Part shown: one piece after another, positions 52,938-62,952 of the stretch
Position numbering within the stretch: the first letter of the stretch is position 1
Layout of the letters: every line of letters begins with the position of its first letter
DNA from: Clostridium frigoris
Lineage (GTDB): Bacteria > Bacillota > Clostridia > Clostridiales > Clostridiaceae
Assembly (NCBI RefSeq): GCF_018861865.1
Contig: NZ_JAHLDV010000004.1
Coordinates: forward strand, 1 to 64,000
Length of the DNA stretch: 64,000 bases
Direction: 5' to 3'
Made by a program: the position numbers and the translations under genes
The notes under the pieces: model-generated
What the model was told of the DNA's origin: nothing
The model's input: the letters and a program-made list of their open reading frames with translations, nothing else
Databases searched by the model: none

Positions 52938-53756
52938 ATGAATATTAGAAAAGAATATTTAGAAAATGTAAAAAGAATTGTGGTTAAGGTAGGAACTTCA
53001 ACATTAACTCATTCTACGGGATTATTAAATTACAAACATATTGAAAGTCTTATAAGGCAACTCGCGGATGTTCATAATCAAGGAATTGAGGTAGTTCTTG
53101 TGACTTCTGGTGCAATAGGAGCTGGCATGGGAAAATTAGGGCTTACCAAAAGACCGGAAACAATACCAGAAAAGCAGGCAGCAGCAGCTGTTGGTCAAGG
53201 TATATTAATCCATATGTACGAGAAGTTTTTTTCAGAGTATGGAAAAACTACAGCACAAATTCTTTTAACAAAAGAGGACTTTGGTGATAAATCGAGACAT
53301 TTAAATGCTCATAATACATTTTTGATGTTACTATCACAAGGGGTTATTCCAGTGGTAAATGAAAATGATGCTGTAATCGTTGATGAAATAATGGTTGGAG
53401 ATAATGATACTCTATCAGCTATGGTTACAAACCTAATAGGCGCAGAATTACTTATAATACTTTCTGATATTGACGGGTTATATGATTCAAACCCTAGAGT
53501 GAATCCTGATGCAAAAATAATATATAACGTACAAAATATTACTGATGAAATTAAACAATCAGCAGAAGGAGCAGGAACGGAGCTTGGAACTGGTGGTATG
53601 GCAACTAAGATTAATGCAGCAGAAATTGTAGTAGCTGCAAATTCTGCTATGATTATAGCAGAAGGTTCGACACCTAATGTTATTACTGACATTTTAGAAG
53701 GAATTGAAATAGGTACATTATTCAAAGGAAATGAGAGGACTATGAATACAAAGTAA
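52938..53756 (+). CDS. proB: Glutamate 5-kinase
   Basis: ProB phosphorylates glutamate in the first step of proline synthesis. The amino-acid-kinase domain covers the whole 272-residue protein: [38 protein letters not shown] and [14 protein letters not shown] are intact. The PUA domain present in longer ProB proteins is absent, a common short form in Firmicutes. ATG 52938 is used, with GGGGAG 8 bases before; ATG 52923 lacks a site. proA follows 69 bp later in the same operon. Confidence 0.95.
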   Translation: MNIRKEYLENVKRIVVKVGTSTLTHSTGLLNYKHIESLIRQLADVHNQGIEVVLVTSGAIGAGMGKLGLTKRPETIPEKQAAAAVGQGILIHMYEKFFSEYGKTTAQILLTKEDFGDKSRHLNAHNTFLMLLSQGVIPVVNENDAVIVDEIMVGDNDTLSAMVTNLIGAELLIILSDIDGLYDSNPRVNPDAKIIYNVQNITDEIKQSAEGAGTELGTGGMATKINAAEIVVAANSAMIIAEGSTPNVITDILEGIEIGTLFKGNERTMNTK

Positions 53757-53825
53757 AACGAATTCATAAAGCTAATAAATAGAAGTTAGCAATGGTTGAT
53801 ATATAAAGACAAAAGGAGGTATGAA

Positions 53826-55082
53826 ATGATTTATGATAACTACATTATAAATATAGGTAGAAAAGCAAAAGATGCGTCTAGGATTATGGTTACCGTTAGT
53901 ACTACTATGAAAAATAATGCGCTAATTCATATGGCTGAGGCTTTAATGGATAATAAAGAAATTATAATTGAAGCAAATAATAAGGATATGAAGGCTGGAA
54001 AAATAAGTGATTTGTCTACTGCGATGCTTGATAGGTTAATGATTAATGAGCAGAGAATTGAAAAAATGGCTGAAGGACTTAGAAATGTTGCAACTTTGCC
54101 AGATCCAATAGGTGAGGGTGTAAAAAGGTGGAAAAGACCAAATGATTTAGATATTTCAATGGTGAGAGTTCCACTTGGTGTTATAGGTATGATTTATGAG
54201 TCAAGACCAAATGTAACTGTAGACGCAGCAGCTTTATGTATAAAAGCAGGAAATTCAATAATACTAAGAGGCGGAACAGAGGCTATAAATACAAATATGG
54301 CTTTAGCTAAGGTTATTATTAAAGCAGCCAATTCAGTAGGACTCCCAAAAGGGTGTATTCAACTTATTGAAATGGTGGATAGGGAATTAGTAAATAAATT
54401 AGTAAAACTTAATGATTATGTAGATGTAATTATCCCAAGAGGTGGAAAGGGGCTTAAGAAGGCTATTATAGCAAATGCAACAGTACCAGTAATTGAAACA
54501 GGATCAGGAATATGTCATATATATGTGGATACAGATGCTGATTTAAAAATGGCAGAGGAAATAATAGTTAATGCTAAAACTCAAAGGCCAGGTGTATGTA
54601 ATGCAGTAGAAACAGTTCTTGTTCATAAAGATATTGCAAGAGAGTTTTTACCAAAACTTTCACAAAGACTTTATGGATTAGGCGTAGAAATAAGAATGTG
54701 TGAGACGGGACTCGAAATTATAGAAGGTGCAAAAGCTGCAGTGGAAGATGATTGGGCTACTGAATATTTAGATTTAATACTTTCAATCAAGATTGTTGAT
54801 TCAATGGAGGATGCAATAGATCATATTTTTAAATATGGAACAAAACACTCTGAGGCTATAATAACTAATAATTATACGAACTCTCAGAAATTTTTAAGGG
54901 AAGTTGATGCATCTTGTGTTTATGTGAATGCTTCTACAAGATTTACAGATGGTGCAGAATTTGGATTTGGAGCAGAGATAGGAATAAGCAATCAAAAACT
55001 TCATGCTAGAGGACCAATGGGACTCGAGCAACTTACAACCACAAAATATCTTATATATGGAGAAGGTCAAGTTAGAAAATAA
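53826..55082 (+). CDS. proA: Gamma-glutamyl phosphate reductase
   Basis: ProA reduces glutamyl phosphate to glutamate semialdehyde with NADPH, the second step of proline synthesis. It is an aldehyde-dehydrogenase-fold protein of 418 residues, a normal length. The catalytic Cys is in AKTQRPGVCNAVETVLV, and VPLGVIGMIYESRPNVTVDA and TGSGICHIYVD are conserved. AGGAGG precedes ATG 53826; the longer frame from 53796 contains that site and is rejected. It ends at the terminator at 55150. Confidence 0.96.
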   Translation: MIYDNYIINIGRKAKDASRIMVTVSTTMKNNALIHMAEALMDNKEIIIEANNKDMKAGKISDLSTAMLDRLMINEQRIEKMAEGLRNVATLPDPIGEGVKRWKRPNDLDISMVRVPLGVIGMIYESRPNVTVDAAALCIKAGNSIILRGGTEAINTNMALAKVIIKAANSVGLPKGCIQLIEMVDRELVNKLVKLNDYVDVIIPRGGKGLKKAIIANATVPVIETGSGICHIYVDTDADLKMAEEIIVNAKTQRPGVCNAVETVLVHKDIAREFLPKLSQRLYGLGVEIRMCETGLEIIEGAKAAVEDDWATEYLDLILSIKIVDSMEDAIDHIFKYGTKHSEAIITNNYTNSQKFLREVDASCVYVNASTRFTDGAEFGFGAEIGISNQKLHARGPMGLEQLTTTKYLIYGEGQVRK

Positions 55083-55149
55083 AAGTAATCTTAAAGTTAA
55101 GAGTGTATAGGAGTTTAAAAGTATATTTATAATTTTGATTGGAAATAGT

Positions 55150-55201
55150 AAAGGCACTATTGATATTATTGCACTATTAATAATATTAATAGTGCCTTTT
55201 T
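55150..55201 (+). terminator. Terminator of proBA
   Basis: AAAGGCACTATT pairs with AATAGTGCCTTT, with ATATTATT/AATAATAT as inner pairs, followed by more T. Confidence 0.85.
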
Positions 55202-55351
55202 AAAATTATTAAAACCGAGAATTAAATTGTATTGTCATTATTAGTATTTATAAAATGGTTTCAAACATACAATATTGCGATATCTAGAGAATAATTGAGA
55301 ATTTGATAGTAAAACTATAAAAACAATGATTGCAAAGCGTTACACACGACT

Positions 55352-55401
55352 TGTAAATGTTTTCACTAAAAAGTAAACTAAAGTTACAAAAACGTTTTCG
55401 T
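55352..55401 (+). promoter_or_regulatory. Candidate cre/LacI-type operators before the GH65 operon
   Basis: TGTAAATGTTTTCA (55352-55365) differs from the catabolite-responsive element consensus by one base. A second, CG-centred palindrome, AAAACGTTTT, lies at 55389-55398 and resembles LacI-family operators. Control by CcpA and by the LacI-type regulator of the operon is inferred. The other bases from 55202 hold no gene. Confidence 0.55.
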
Positions 55402-55442
55402 AAAATATCGGAAGGTGTTAGGGAAACATGGAGGTGCTTAGT

Positions 55443-57719
55443 ATGAATTTATGGAAGATTTCATTGGATAAATACAATAGTTATGATAATAGAAAATATG
55501 AGACGCTTTTTACATTAGCAAATGGATATAGGGGCATAAGAGGGGCTTTAGAATTTTCATCAAAAGGTAATAAAGGAAATTATATAGCTGGAATATTTGA
55601 CAAATCTCAAAGTCAAGTAACGGAAATAGTAAATCTCCAAGATCCTTTAGGGTTCAATATATATATTGAGGATGAGAAGGTTGATATTGATGAATGTGTT
55701 CTAGATAGCTTTAAAAGAGAATTAGATATGTATAAAGGAATTTTATATACAAGTTTTATTGCAATTACTAAAAAAGGAAAAAGTATAGAAGTTAAATGTG
55801 AGAGATTTGTTAGTAGAAATAAAATTAATAGATGGGCTGCAAAATATGAAATAACACCACTGAATTTTAATGGAAAGGTATTTCTTGAAAACTATATAGA
55901 TGGTTCAGTAACCAATAGTGCTTGGGATGTAATGAATAAGACTAAACATTTCAAAGTAAAAAACAACTATGATAGTAACCCAGGTATAGCACTAACTGTA
56001 GAGACAAATGACAATAATATAAAAGCTTTAGAGTTAACAACCTTAATGGGTGAAAATGAAATAGGCAATATATTTAAGAATAGGAGATATAGTGAGTTTG
56101 GAGAATTAGTTAGTGAAGTTTATGAAACATTTATGACAGAAGGTAAAAGCTCTACTATAGTGAAATATGGTATAAGCATTAGCGATAGGGATTTAAAAAG
56201 TGATTTATATGCATCAGGAACTAGACAATTAAAGGATTTTATGAAAGATGGATATGATGTAGAAATTAAAAAACATATAATAATTTGGGAAAAAATATGG
56301 AATGAAATAGACATAAATATTGATGGAGATGAAAAAGCTCAAATAGGTATAAGATTCAATTTGTTTCAACTAGCATCTTCTGCATATGAAGGGGATACTA
56401 CGATAAGCATAGCAGCAAAGGGACTTCATGGTGAAGGTTATAAAGGTCATGTTTTCTGGGATACTGAAGTGTTTATGCTGCCTTTCTTTATATATACAAG
56501 GCCAGATGTTGCGAAGGCACTGCTAATGTATAGATATAATACCTTGAAAGGGGCAAGAAAAAATGCTGAAACGACGGGGTATAAAGGAGCAAGATTCGCA
56601 TGGGAAGCCGCAGATGAAGGACTTGAGGTTACACCAAAGTGGGGAGTTGATTATGATGGCAATGCAGTTAGAATTTGGACCGGAGATGAGGAATATCATA
56701 TAAATTCTGACATTGCATTTGGTATTGTTGAGTATTATAGAGCAACTAACGACAAGGAATTTATTGTGAATCAAGGCGTTGAAATATTACTCGATACAGC
56801 TAAATTTTGGCAAAGTAGAGTTGAATACAATAAAGTCGAAGATAGATATGAAATAAGTTCGGTAATAGGACCAGATGAGTTTCATGAGCATGTCGACAAT
56901 AATGTATTTACAAATTACTTAGCTAAATGGAATATAGAAAAAGCATTATTTTTCAAAAATTGGTTAAAGATTGAAGACAATGTTAAGTACAAGGTGCTTT
57001 GTTCAAAACTAGGACTTAATGAAGAGGATTTTAATGTATGGGAGATGATTTATAAAAAAATGTATATTCCAAAGAGTGAAGACGGAATGATAATTGAGCA
57101 ATTTGAGGGATATTTCGATTTAGCAGATATAGAAATTTCAAAGTATGATGAGAATGAAATGCCCATATGGCCAGATTTTAAAGGAAACAAGTTAGGAGAA
57201 ACACAACTTCTAAAACAAGCAGATGTTGCTCAATTAATGATTATGCTTCCTGAAGAGTTTTCAGAAGATGTTAAAAAATTCAACTATGAATATTATGAGC
57301 AAAGAACAATGCACAAGTCTTCTTTAAGCCCTTCTATGTATTCAATATTGGGCCTTGCAGTCGGAGATAGGCAAAATGCTTATAAATATTTTATGAAGGC
57401 TATATATACAGATTTAGAAGACAATCAAGGAAATACAGATTTTGGTCTACATGCAGCGGCTGCAGGAGGCTCATGGCAAAGTGCTATTTTTGGATTTGTA
57501 GGACTAAGAGTTAATAAAGAAGGCATATTAAATATAAATCCATGGCTACCAGAGCAGTGGGAAGGGTTATCATTTAATATTAATTGGAAAAATTCAAGAG
57601 TATCTATTTCAATATCAAAAGATAAAATAGAAGTAAATTCAACTGGTGATTTATCATTAAATATATATGATAAGAAATATTTAATTTCTAATAAAAAACA
57701 TTTAGTGGTTGAAAGATAA
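55443..57719 (+). CDS. GH65 disaccharide phosphorylase
   Basis: This is a 758-residue inverting phosphorylase of glycoside hydrolase family 65. Such enzymes split alpha-linked glucosyl disaccharides (maltose, trehalose, kojibiose, nigerose or others) with phosphate, releasing beta-glucose 1-phosphate. The N-terminal beta-sandwich is about 1-270, and the (alpha/alpha)6 catalytic domain follows. GHVFWDTEVFMLPFF, PKWGVDYDGNAVRIWTGDEE and the acid Glu in GPDEFHEHVDNN (about 478) are present, as is the phosphate-site KQADVAQLMIML. The exact disaccharide cannot be told. ATG 55443 follows GGAGG; ATG 55428 overlaps it. The beta-phosphoglucomutase gene ends the same operon, supporting phosphorolysis. 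Confidence 0.94.
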   Translation: MNLWKISLDKYNSYDNRKYETLFTLANGYRGIRGALEFSSKGNKGNYIAGIFDKSQSQVTEIVNLQDPLGFNIYIEDEKVDIDECVLDSFKRELDMYKGILYTSFIAITKKGKSIEVKCERFVSRNKINRWAAKYEITPLNFNGKVFLENYIDGSVTNSAWDVMNKTKHFKVKNNYDSNPGIALTVETNDNNIKALELTTLMGENEIGNIFKNRRYSEFGELVSEVYETFMTEGKSSTIVKYGISISDRDLKSDLYASGTRQLKDFMKDGYDVEIKKHIIIWEKIWNEIDINIDGDEKAQIGIRFNLFQLASSAYEGDTTISIAAKGLHGEGYKGHVFWDTEVFMLPFFIYTRPDVAKALLMYRYNTLKGARKNAETTGYKGARFAWEAADEGLEVTPKWGVDYDGNAVRIWTGDEEYHINSDIAFGIVEYYRATNDKEFIVNQGVEILLDTAKFWQSRVEYNKVEDRYEISSVIGPDEFHEHVDNNVFTNYLAKWNIEKALFFKNWLKIEDNVKYKVLCSKLGLNEEDFNVWEMIYKKMYIPKSEDGMIIEQFEGYFDLADIEISKYDENEMPIWPDFKGNKLGETQLLKQADVAQLMIMLPEEFSEDVKKFNYEYYEQRTMHKSSLSPSMYSILGLAVGDRQNAYKYFMKAIYTDLEDNQGNTDFGLHAAAAGGSWQSAIFGFVGLRVNKEGILNINPWLPEQWEGLSFNINWKNSRVSISISKDKIEVNSTGDLSLNIYDKKYLISNKKHLVVER

Positions 57720-57778
57720 TGAAAAAGATGGAGAATAGTACTTATAGAATAAATTTCGTGAGATGAAAGGAAAATAAA

Positions 57779-58789
57779 ATGGAGAAAAAGAGCATTACTA
57801 TAAAAGATGTTGCAAAACAAGCAGGGGTATCTATAAGTACAGTATCCAGAGCATTTAATAACTATGCTGACATAAGCGAATTAACTAGAAAAAACATATT
57901 AGAAGTTGCAGAAAATTTAGGATATAGGCCAAACATAGTTGCTAGAAGTCTGAGCGGAGCAAAGAATTATAGATTAGGACTATTGGTGGAAGATTACAAT
58001 GAAGGAGATTATATAATATATGAAATGTTCATGGCATTTAAGTCAGTGGTTTCAGATTACGGGTATGAAACCGTAATACTCTCTACAACGTCTGATATGC
58101 AAAAGGGAAAGAAGCTTGAAAAACTATTTCAAGAAAAACATTTAGATGGGGCTTTAATATTGGGGCTTAAAATGACAGATGACTATTTCAGGCAATTAGA
58201 AAGTATGTCCTATCCTTGTGTTTTACACGACATATTAATAAAAAATCCAAAAGTAGGGTGCGTTGGTGTTGATAATATAAAAGGGTCAATACTTGCTGTA
58301 GAGCATCTTTTGGAGCAAGGTCATACAAAAATTGGTTTTATAAATGGTCATAAAGATGCTTTAGTTAGTTATGAGAGATTAGATGGGTATTATTTGGCAC
58401 TTAGTAGAAAAGGTATAAATATTGAAGAGGATCTTATAGTTAGTGGGGGGTTCTCCTATGAAGGAGGAAAAACTGCTGTGGTGGAGCTTATTAAAAAGCA
58501 TAAAGATATAACAGCAATATATTGTGCTAGTGATTTAATGGCTCTTGGAGCAATAGAGGGGCTAAAGAATATGGGGTATGATGTACCTAAGGATATATCT
58601 ATAATAGGATTCGATGACATTAATTTATGCAATTTTGTCACTCCAAAACTCACAAGTATAAGACAGGATAGACAGAAGATAGGTAAAGCTGCAGCTAATT
58701 TAATTTTAAGTATAATATCACAGCAGTATTTAGGCCGAATTATTATTGAACCTGAGTTAATTGAAAGAGAATCTTCTATTAAAATATAA
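57779..58789 (+). CDS. LacI-family transcriptional regulator
   Basis: This 336-residue repressor begins with the LacI HTH (ITIKDVAKQAGVSISTVSRA, about 5-24) and hinge helix RPNIVARSLSG. The periplasmic-binding-like sensor domain (about 60-330) contains GALILGL, GFINGHKDALVSYERLDGYY and SIIGFDDINL. It probably senses the disaccharide or glucose phosphate and represses this operon. The gene lies 59 bp after the phosphorylase and 38 bp before the ABC binding protein. AAAGGAAAA precedes the ATG. Confidence 0.94.
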   Translation: MEKKSITIKDVAKQAGVSISTVSRAFNNYADISELTRKNILEVAENLGYRPNIVARSLSGAKNYRLGLLVEDYNEGDYIIYEMFMAFKSVVSDYGYETVILSTTSDMQKGKKLEKLFQEKHLDGALILGLKMTDDYFRQLESMSYPCVLHDILIKNPKVGCVGVDNIKGSILAVEHLLEQGHTKIGFINGHKDALVSYERLDGYYLALSRKGINIEEDLIVSGGFSYEGGKTAVVELIKKHKDITAIYCASDLMALGAIEGLKNMGYDVPKDISIIGFDDINLCNFVTPKLTSIRQDRQKIGKAAANLILSIISQQYLGRIIIEPELIERESSIKI

Positions 58790-58827
58790 ATTAATAACTA
58801 ATAATCAATAATTAGGGGGCAATATAA

Positions 58828-60048
58828 ATGAAAAGAAACCGTATAATTGCACTAGTATGTTCAGTAGCGTTAACAGCTACAATTTTTGTTGGTTGTGGTA
58901 ATAAGACGGAAACTGGTGTTACAGGTGGACCGGTTACTTTAACAGTTCAAATATGGGGCTCATCACCTTCAGAAACAAAGCTTGTTGATGAACAAATAGC
59001 TGCATTTAATGTAGCAAATAAGAGTAAAAAAGTTACACTTAAAAAAGAAGTTGTAACTGGTGACTACAATCAAACTATGCAGACTAAAATAGCAGCTAAA
59101 ACGGAACCAGATTTGTTTTATTTAGATGTTTCATTAGCAGCAAATTATATAGATAAAGGTGTAATTGCACCATTAGATGAGTATCTAGATAAATCAGATT
59201 TAAAGGATTTTTACCCGAATGTTTTAAAGGGATTTCAAAAGGATGGTAAAACTTATGGATTACCAAAGGATTTTAACTCATTAGGACTTTTCTATAATAA
59301 GAAAATGTTTGCTGATGCTGGAGTTAAGGTTCCTAAGACTTGGGCAGAACTAGAAGAGGTTTCTAAAAAGTTAACAAAGGGCAATGTGAAAGCACTATCA
59401 TTATCAGATGAATCAGCAAGATTTGCTCCTTTCATATATCAGGCAGGAGGCAAGATTGTTGATAAAGAAAAAATGATGTTTAATTCACCAGAGGCTATAA
59501 AAGGATTTGAATTTTACTATTCAATGATAAAGAAAGGATATGCAGCATCACCAAAAGATTTAGGCGTAGAAGGAAATAGTGATGCTTTAGCTACTGGGAA
59601 GGTTGCAATGGTAATAGAAGGTGGATGGATGATACCTTTTATGAAAGAGAAGGCACCATCAGTTGAATATGGGATTGCGGAACTTCCAAAAGGAGAAAAA
59701 CAAAGTAATTTATTATTTACAGTAGCATATTCAATGAGTAAAAACACAAAACATCCTAAAGAGGCAGCGGAGGCAATTAAATTCTTAACAGGTAAAAAAT
59801 CACAAGAAATGGTAGCTAATTCAGGACTTGCAATTCCAAGTAGAAAGTCAATGGGAAATCTTTATACAGATAAGTTCCCAGAAAGAAAAGCATTGGTAGA
59901 TGGAACTACATATGCAAATGTATTTTCTTATGGATTAAAACATTCTAAAATTGATCTTGAACTTGGAAAAGCAGGTGAAAGATACAGACTTGGGAAAAAC
60001 TCAGATGGTAAATCTGCATTAGAGGAAGCGATGAATTCAGTACAATAA
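58828..60048 (+). CDS. Sugar ABC transporter substrate-binding lipoprotein
   Basis: This 406-residue family-1 extracellular binding protein captures an oligosaccharide outside the cell. Residues 1-22 are a lipoprotein signal ending in the lipobox FVGC (Cys about 23), and a Gly/Thr linker follows. The core has VQIWGSSPSETKLVDEQIAAF, GLPKDFNSLGLFYNKKMF and KVAMVIEGGWMIP. GGGGG precedes ATG 58828 by about 9 bases. The two permease genes follow after a hairpin. Its disaccharide ligand should be the GH65 substrate. Confidence 0.94.
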   Translation: MKRNRIIALVCSVALTATIFVGCGNKTETGVTGGPVTLTVQIWGSSPSETKLVDEQIAAFNVANKSKKVTLKKEVVTGDYNQTMQTKIAAKTEPDLFYLDVSLAANYIDKGVIAPLDEYLDKSDLKDFYPNVLKGFQKDGKTYGLPKDFNSLGLFYNKKMFADAGVKVPKTWAELEEVSKKLTKGNVKALSLSDESARFAPFIYQAGGKIVDKEKMMFNSPEAIKGFEFYYSMIKKGYAASPKDLGVEGNSDALATGKVAMVIEGGWMIPFMKEKAPSVEYGIAELPKGEKQSNLLFTVAYSMSKNTKHPKEAAEAIKFLTGKKSQEMVANSGLAIPSRKSMGNLYTDKFPERKALVDGTTYANVFSYGLKHSKIDLELGKAGERYRLGKNSDGKSALEEAMNSVQ

Positions 60049-60056
60049 CACTATTG

Positions 60057-60086
60057 TAGGAAGCGTGATTTCATGCTTCCTATTTT
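60057..60086 (+). terminator. Intercistronic hairpin between binding protein and permease genes
   Basis: TAGGAAGCGTG pairs with CATGCTTCCTA (one G-U) over ATTT, followed by TTTT. A partial terminator or RNA-stabilising hairpin here would give more binding protein than permease, as is common in sugar ABC operons. Confidence 0.7.
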
Positions 60087-60101
60087 AAAAGGAGGGAAAT
60101 T

Positions 60102-61055
60102 ATGTCTATAATAGAAACGCCAAATGAAAATAAGCCAATAAAAGTAAAAAAAACTCCAAAAGTATTTTTTACAAATAAAAAAAGAGAAAGTATAGATGGG
60201 TGGTTATTTGTAGCTCCGTTTGTGATTCTTACATTGGTATTTTTAATAGGGCCTATAATTGTAGCTTTTATATTAAGTTTTAAGCAATATTCTCTATTAG
60301 ATCAAACAACAATTTTAGGAGCAAAAAGTGTAGGGATTGATAATTATATAAAGGTATTTAAGGACCCTGTATTTTTACAAGCTTTAAAAAATACTTGTCT
60401 ATATTCCATAGGCGTAGTGCCACTACAGTTAATTATATCATTATTATTAGCTTTGGTAGTAGATTCTAAGATTAAGGCGAAAGCGTTCTTTAGAGTAGCT
60501 TATTATATACCAACTCTAACATCTATTGTTGCTGTGTCAACTATATTTCTATTTTTATTCAAAAAGGATGGAATTTTCAACAAGTTTCTTTCTATATTTG
60601 GGATAGCTGGTAGAACTTGGTTTAATGATCCTAACTTTGCATTGATGGCCATTATATTAATGGCTGTATGGTCATCTGTTGGAGTAACCATGATAATATT
60701 TTTAGCTGGGCTTCAAGAAATTCCACAAACCGTATATGAGGCAGCAGAAATAGATGGAGCTAATAAGTTCCAAAGGTTTTTTAAAATAACACTGCCTTTG
60801 ATTAAACCAACGGTTTTCTTTAATCTAGTAATGACCATTATAGGAACACTTCAAATGTTTGACCAAGCATATGTGATTTCTGGTGGGAACGGCGGACCCT
60901 TAAACAGTACTATGACTGTAGTTTTATACTTATACAATAAAGGGTTTAAAGAATTCGAAATGGGTTATGCATCAGCGATAGCCTTTGTGCTTTTCTTAAT
61001 AATATTCACATTAACATTAATACAAAAAAGATTATTTAAAGAGGAACCACAATAG
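60102..61055 (+). CDS. Sugar ABC transporter permease (MsmF/MalF type)
   Basis: This 317-residue membrane subunit has six helices. The EAA loop VYEAAEIDGANKFQRFFKIT contacts the ATPase. IDGWLFVAPFVILTLVFLIG is typical of MalF-type subunits in Gram-positive operons. GGAGGG precedes ATG 60102. It works with the next permease and with a shared ATPase (MsmK-like) that is not encoded here. Confidence 0.94.
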   Translation: MSIIETPNENKPIKVKKTPKVFFTNKKRESIDGWLFVAPFVILTLVFLIGPIIVAFILSFKQYSLLDQTTILGAKSVGIDNYIKVFKDPVFLQALKNTCLYSIGVVPLQLIISLLLALVVDSKIKAKAFFRVAYYIPTLTSIVAVSTIFLFLFKKDGIFNKFLSIFGIAGRTWFNDPNFALMAIILMAVWSSVGVTMIIFLAGLQEIPQTVYEAAEIDGANKFQRFFKITLPLIKPTVFFNLVMTIIGTLQMFDQAYVISGGNGGPLNSTMTVVLYLYNKGFKEFEMGYASAIAFVLFLIIFTLTLIQKRLFKEEPQ

Positions 61056-61067
61056 GGAGGTAGAACT

Positions 61068-61895
61068 ATGAAAAAAAGAAAAACAATATCGCCAGTTAGA
61101 ATATTGTTTTATATTATACTAATATCATATGCTGTAATAACGCTTGGACCATTTATATGGAGTTTTATTACTTCACTTAAACCTACTTCAGAGACGGACA
61201 ATTTTACAGTGAATTTTAGTCAGTTATCATTTAAAAACTATGGATATATATTTACTAACTTTCCTTTTTTAAGGTGGCTATTAAATAGTATTATAATTGC
61301 ATCAGTAGTTTCAATTGGGAATTTAGTATTTAATTCTATGGCTGGATATGCTCTGGCAAGAATCAATTTTCCCGGAAGAAAGTATTTATTTTTAGCAATT
61401 TTGGGAATGATGATGATACCGGGACAGGTAGTTATGGTGCCAACATACATGTTATTAAGTAAACTTGGATGGATGAATACCTACATGGGAATGACGATTC
61501 CATTTTTAACAAACATGTTTCTTATATTTTTAATGAGACAATTTTTTCTGGGTATACCTAAGGAACTTGAAGAAGCAGCAGCTATAGATGGGCTCGGAAG
61601 ATTTGGAACTTTTTTTAGAATTGTATTGCCAATGGCAACAACTGCACTAACTACACAATTTATATTAGTGTTTACAGGTAACTGGAATAGTTTCATGTGG
61701 CCAAGTTTAATAGCAACATCATCAGATATGTACACATTACCAGTTGGCTTAAACTCTTTTAAAGGGCAATATTTTCAGTTTCCTGATCAAGTTCTCGCTG
61801 GAGCAATGTTACTATCATTACCTATGATAGCAGTATTTTTAATATTTCAAAAGAAATTTATCAAAGGTATTGCGAGTACAGGTGGAAAAGAATAA
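61068..61895 (+). CDS. Sugar ABC transporter permease (MsmG/MalG type)
   Basis: This 275-residue second membrane subunit has six helices and the EAA loop LEEAAAIDGLGRFGTFFRIV. PFIWSFITSLKPTSE is a typical start, and FTGNWNSFMWPSL is the usual C-terminal signature. GGGAGG precedes ATG 61068. No ATP-binding subunit gene follows; the operon continues with beta-phosphoglucomutase. Confidence 0.94.
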   Translation: MKKRKTISPVRILFYIILISYAVITLGPFIWSFITSLKPTSETDNFTVNFSQLSFKNYGYIFTNFPFLRWLLNSIIIASVVSIGNLVFNSMAGYALARINFPGRKYLFLAILGMMMIPGQVVMVPTYMLLSKLGWMNTYMGMTIPFLTNMFLIFLMRQFFLGIPKELEEAAAIDGLGRFGTFFRIVLPMATTALTTQFILVFTGNWNSFMWPSLIATSSDMYTLPVGLNSFKGQYFQFPDQVLAGAMLLSLPMIAVFLIFQKKFIKGIASTGGKE

Positions 61896-61940
61896 AAGTA
61901 CAAAATCATTGTAAATATAATATTTGACGGAGGTATTAGA

Positions 61941-62588
61941 ATGAGTAAAATAAAGGCATGTTTATTTGATTTAGATGGGGTAGTAGTTGATACAGCCAAA
62001 TATCATTACTTAGCATGGGAGAGACTTGCGAGTAGTTTAGGATTTAATTTTACGAAAAAGGATAATGAAAGGCTAAAGGGTGTTAGTAGAATGAAGTCTT
62101 TAGAAATATTATTATCAATAGGGAATATCAAAGCTTGCGATAGTGAAAAATTAAAGATGGCCCAGCAAAAGAATAATTGGTATGTGGAATATATATCAAA
62201 ATTAGATAGTAAGGAAATATTACCAGGCGTAAAAAATTTCCTAATAGAATTAAGGCAAAATGGCATAAAAATTGCACTAGGGTCAGCATCAAAAAACTCT
62301 ATGCTTATACTAAACAATCTAAACTTAACTTCATATTTTGATGCCATAGTAGATGGGAATAAGGTTTCTAAAGCAAAACCAGATCCTGAGGTGTTTTTGC
62401 TCGGAGCAAGTGAATTAAAAGTCCAGCCATTAGAATGTGTTGTATTTGAAGATGCTCAAGCTGGAATAGATGCAGCAAAAGCTGCAAACATGAAGGTTAT
62501 TGGAATAGGACAAAAGGATGTACTTTTAAATGCTGATAAGGTTTTTGAGGGTTTAAGGGATGCTCATATTGATTTAATAGAATTTTAA
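61941..62588 (+). CDS. pgmB: Beta-phosphoglucomutase
   Basis: This 215-residue HAD-superfamily mutase converts beta-glucose 1-phosphate to glucose 6-phosphate. The catalytic DLD motif is LFDLDGVVVDTAKYHYLAW (nucleophile Asp10, acid/base Asp12), followed by RLKGVSRMKSLEILL, SASKNS, KAKPDPEVFLLGA and FEDAQAGIDAA. These are the beta-PGM hallmarks. AGGAGGT-like GGAGG precedes ATG 61941. It is the natural partner of an inverting GH65 phosphorylase, so the two explain each other. Confidence 0.95.
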   Translation: MSKIKACLFDLDGVVVDTAKYHYLAWERLASSLGFNFTKKDNERLKGVSRMKSLEILLSIGNIKACDSEKLKMAQQKNNWYVEYISKLDSKEILPGVKNFLIELRQNGIKIALGSASKNSMLILNNLNLTSYFDAIVDGNKVSKAKPDPEVFLLGASELKVQPLECVVFEDAQAGIDAAKAANMKVIGIGQKDVLLNADKVFEGLRDAHIDLIEF

Positions 62589-62642
62589 TATAGTTAATAA
62601 AGAAAAACTTGTGAATTACTACAAAACAATAAATATAAGGCC

Positions 62643-62672
62643 AAATAAGCAGGGAGAACCTGCTTATTTTTT
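62643..62672 (+). terminator. Terminator of the GH65 operon
   Basis: AAATAAGCAGG pairs with CCTGCTTATTT over GAGAA, followed by TTT. The rest of the gap (62673-62952) is AT-rich and holds no supported gene. Confidence 0.88.
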
Positions 62673-62952
62673 AGGTTTTAGAATGATTTTTTTTGCATAC
62701 ATTTATACATTCTGAGCAACCCTTAATTATATTTGGCATGCAACGATATGGATGAAAAGTATTATAATAATTATTTTTAATCTTTATTACTGAATAATAT
62801 TGTTCCCCAAAAAGTAATAATTAAATAAGGAGTAATACAAAATAAGGAATATTGATGATATAATAAGTCTTATGTTTTGTAAATAATAAGATTGATACTT
62901 ATATAAATATAAATGAATCATAAATTAATTCATATAAAAAGGAGCTGGATTC

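Noticed and set aside
62674-62742. Cys-rich 22-residue peptide on the minus strand (MPNIIKGCSECINVCKK...)
   Set aside because: It has no ribosome binding site, a stop codon lies shortly upstream and the frame has no longer start. It may be a gene remnant, but that cannot be supported.
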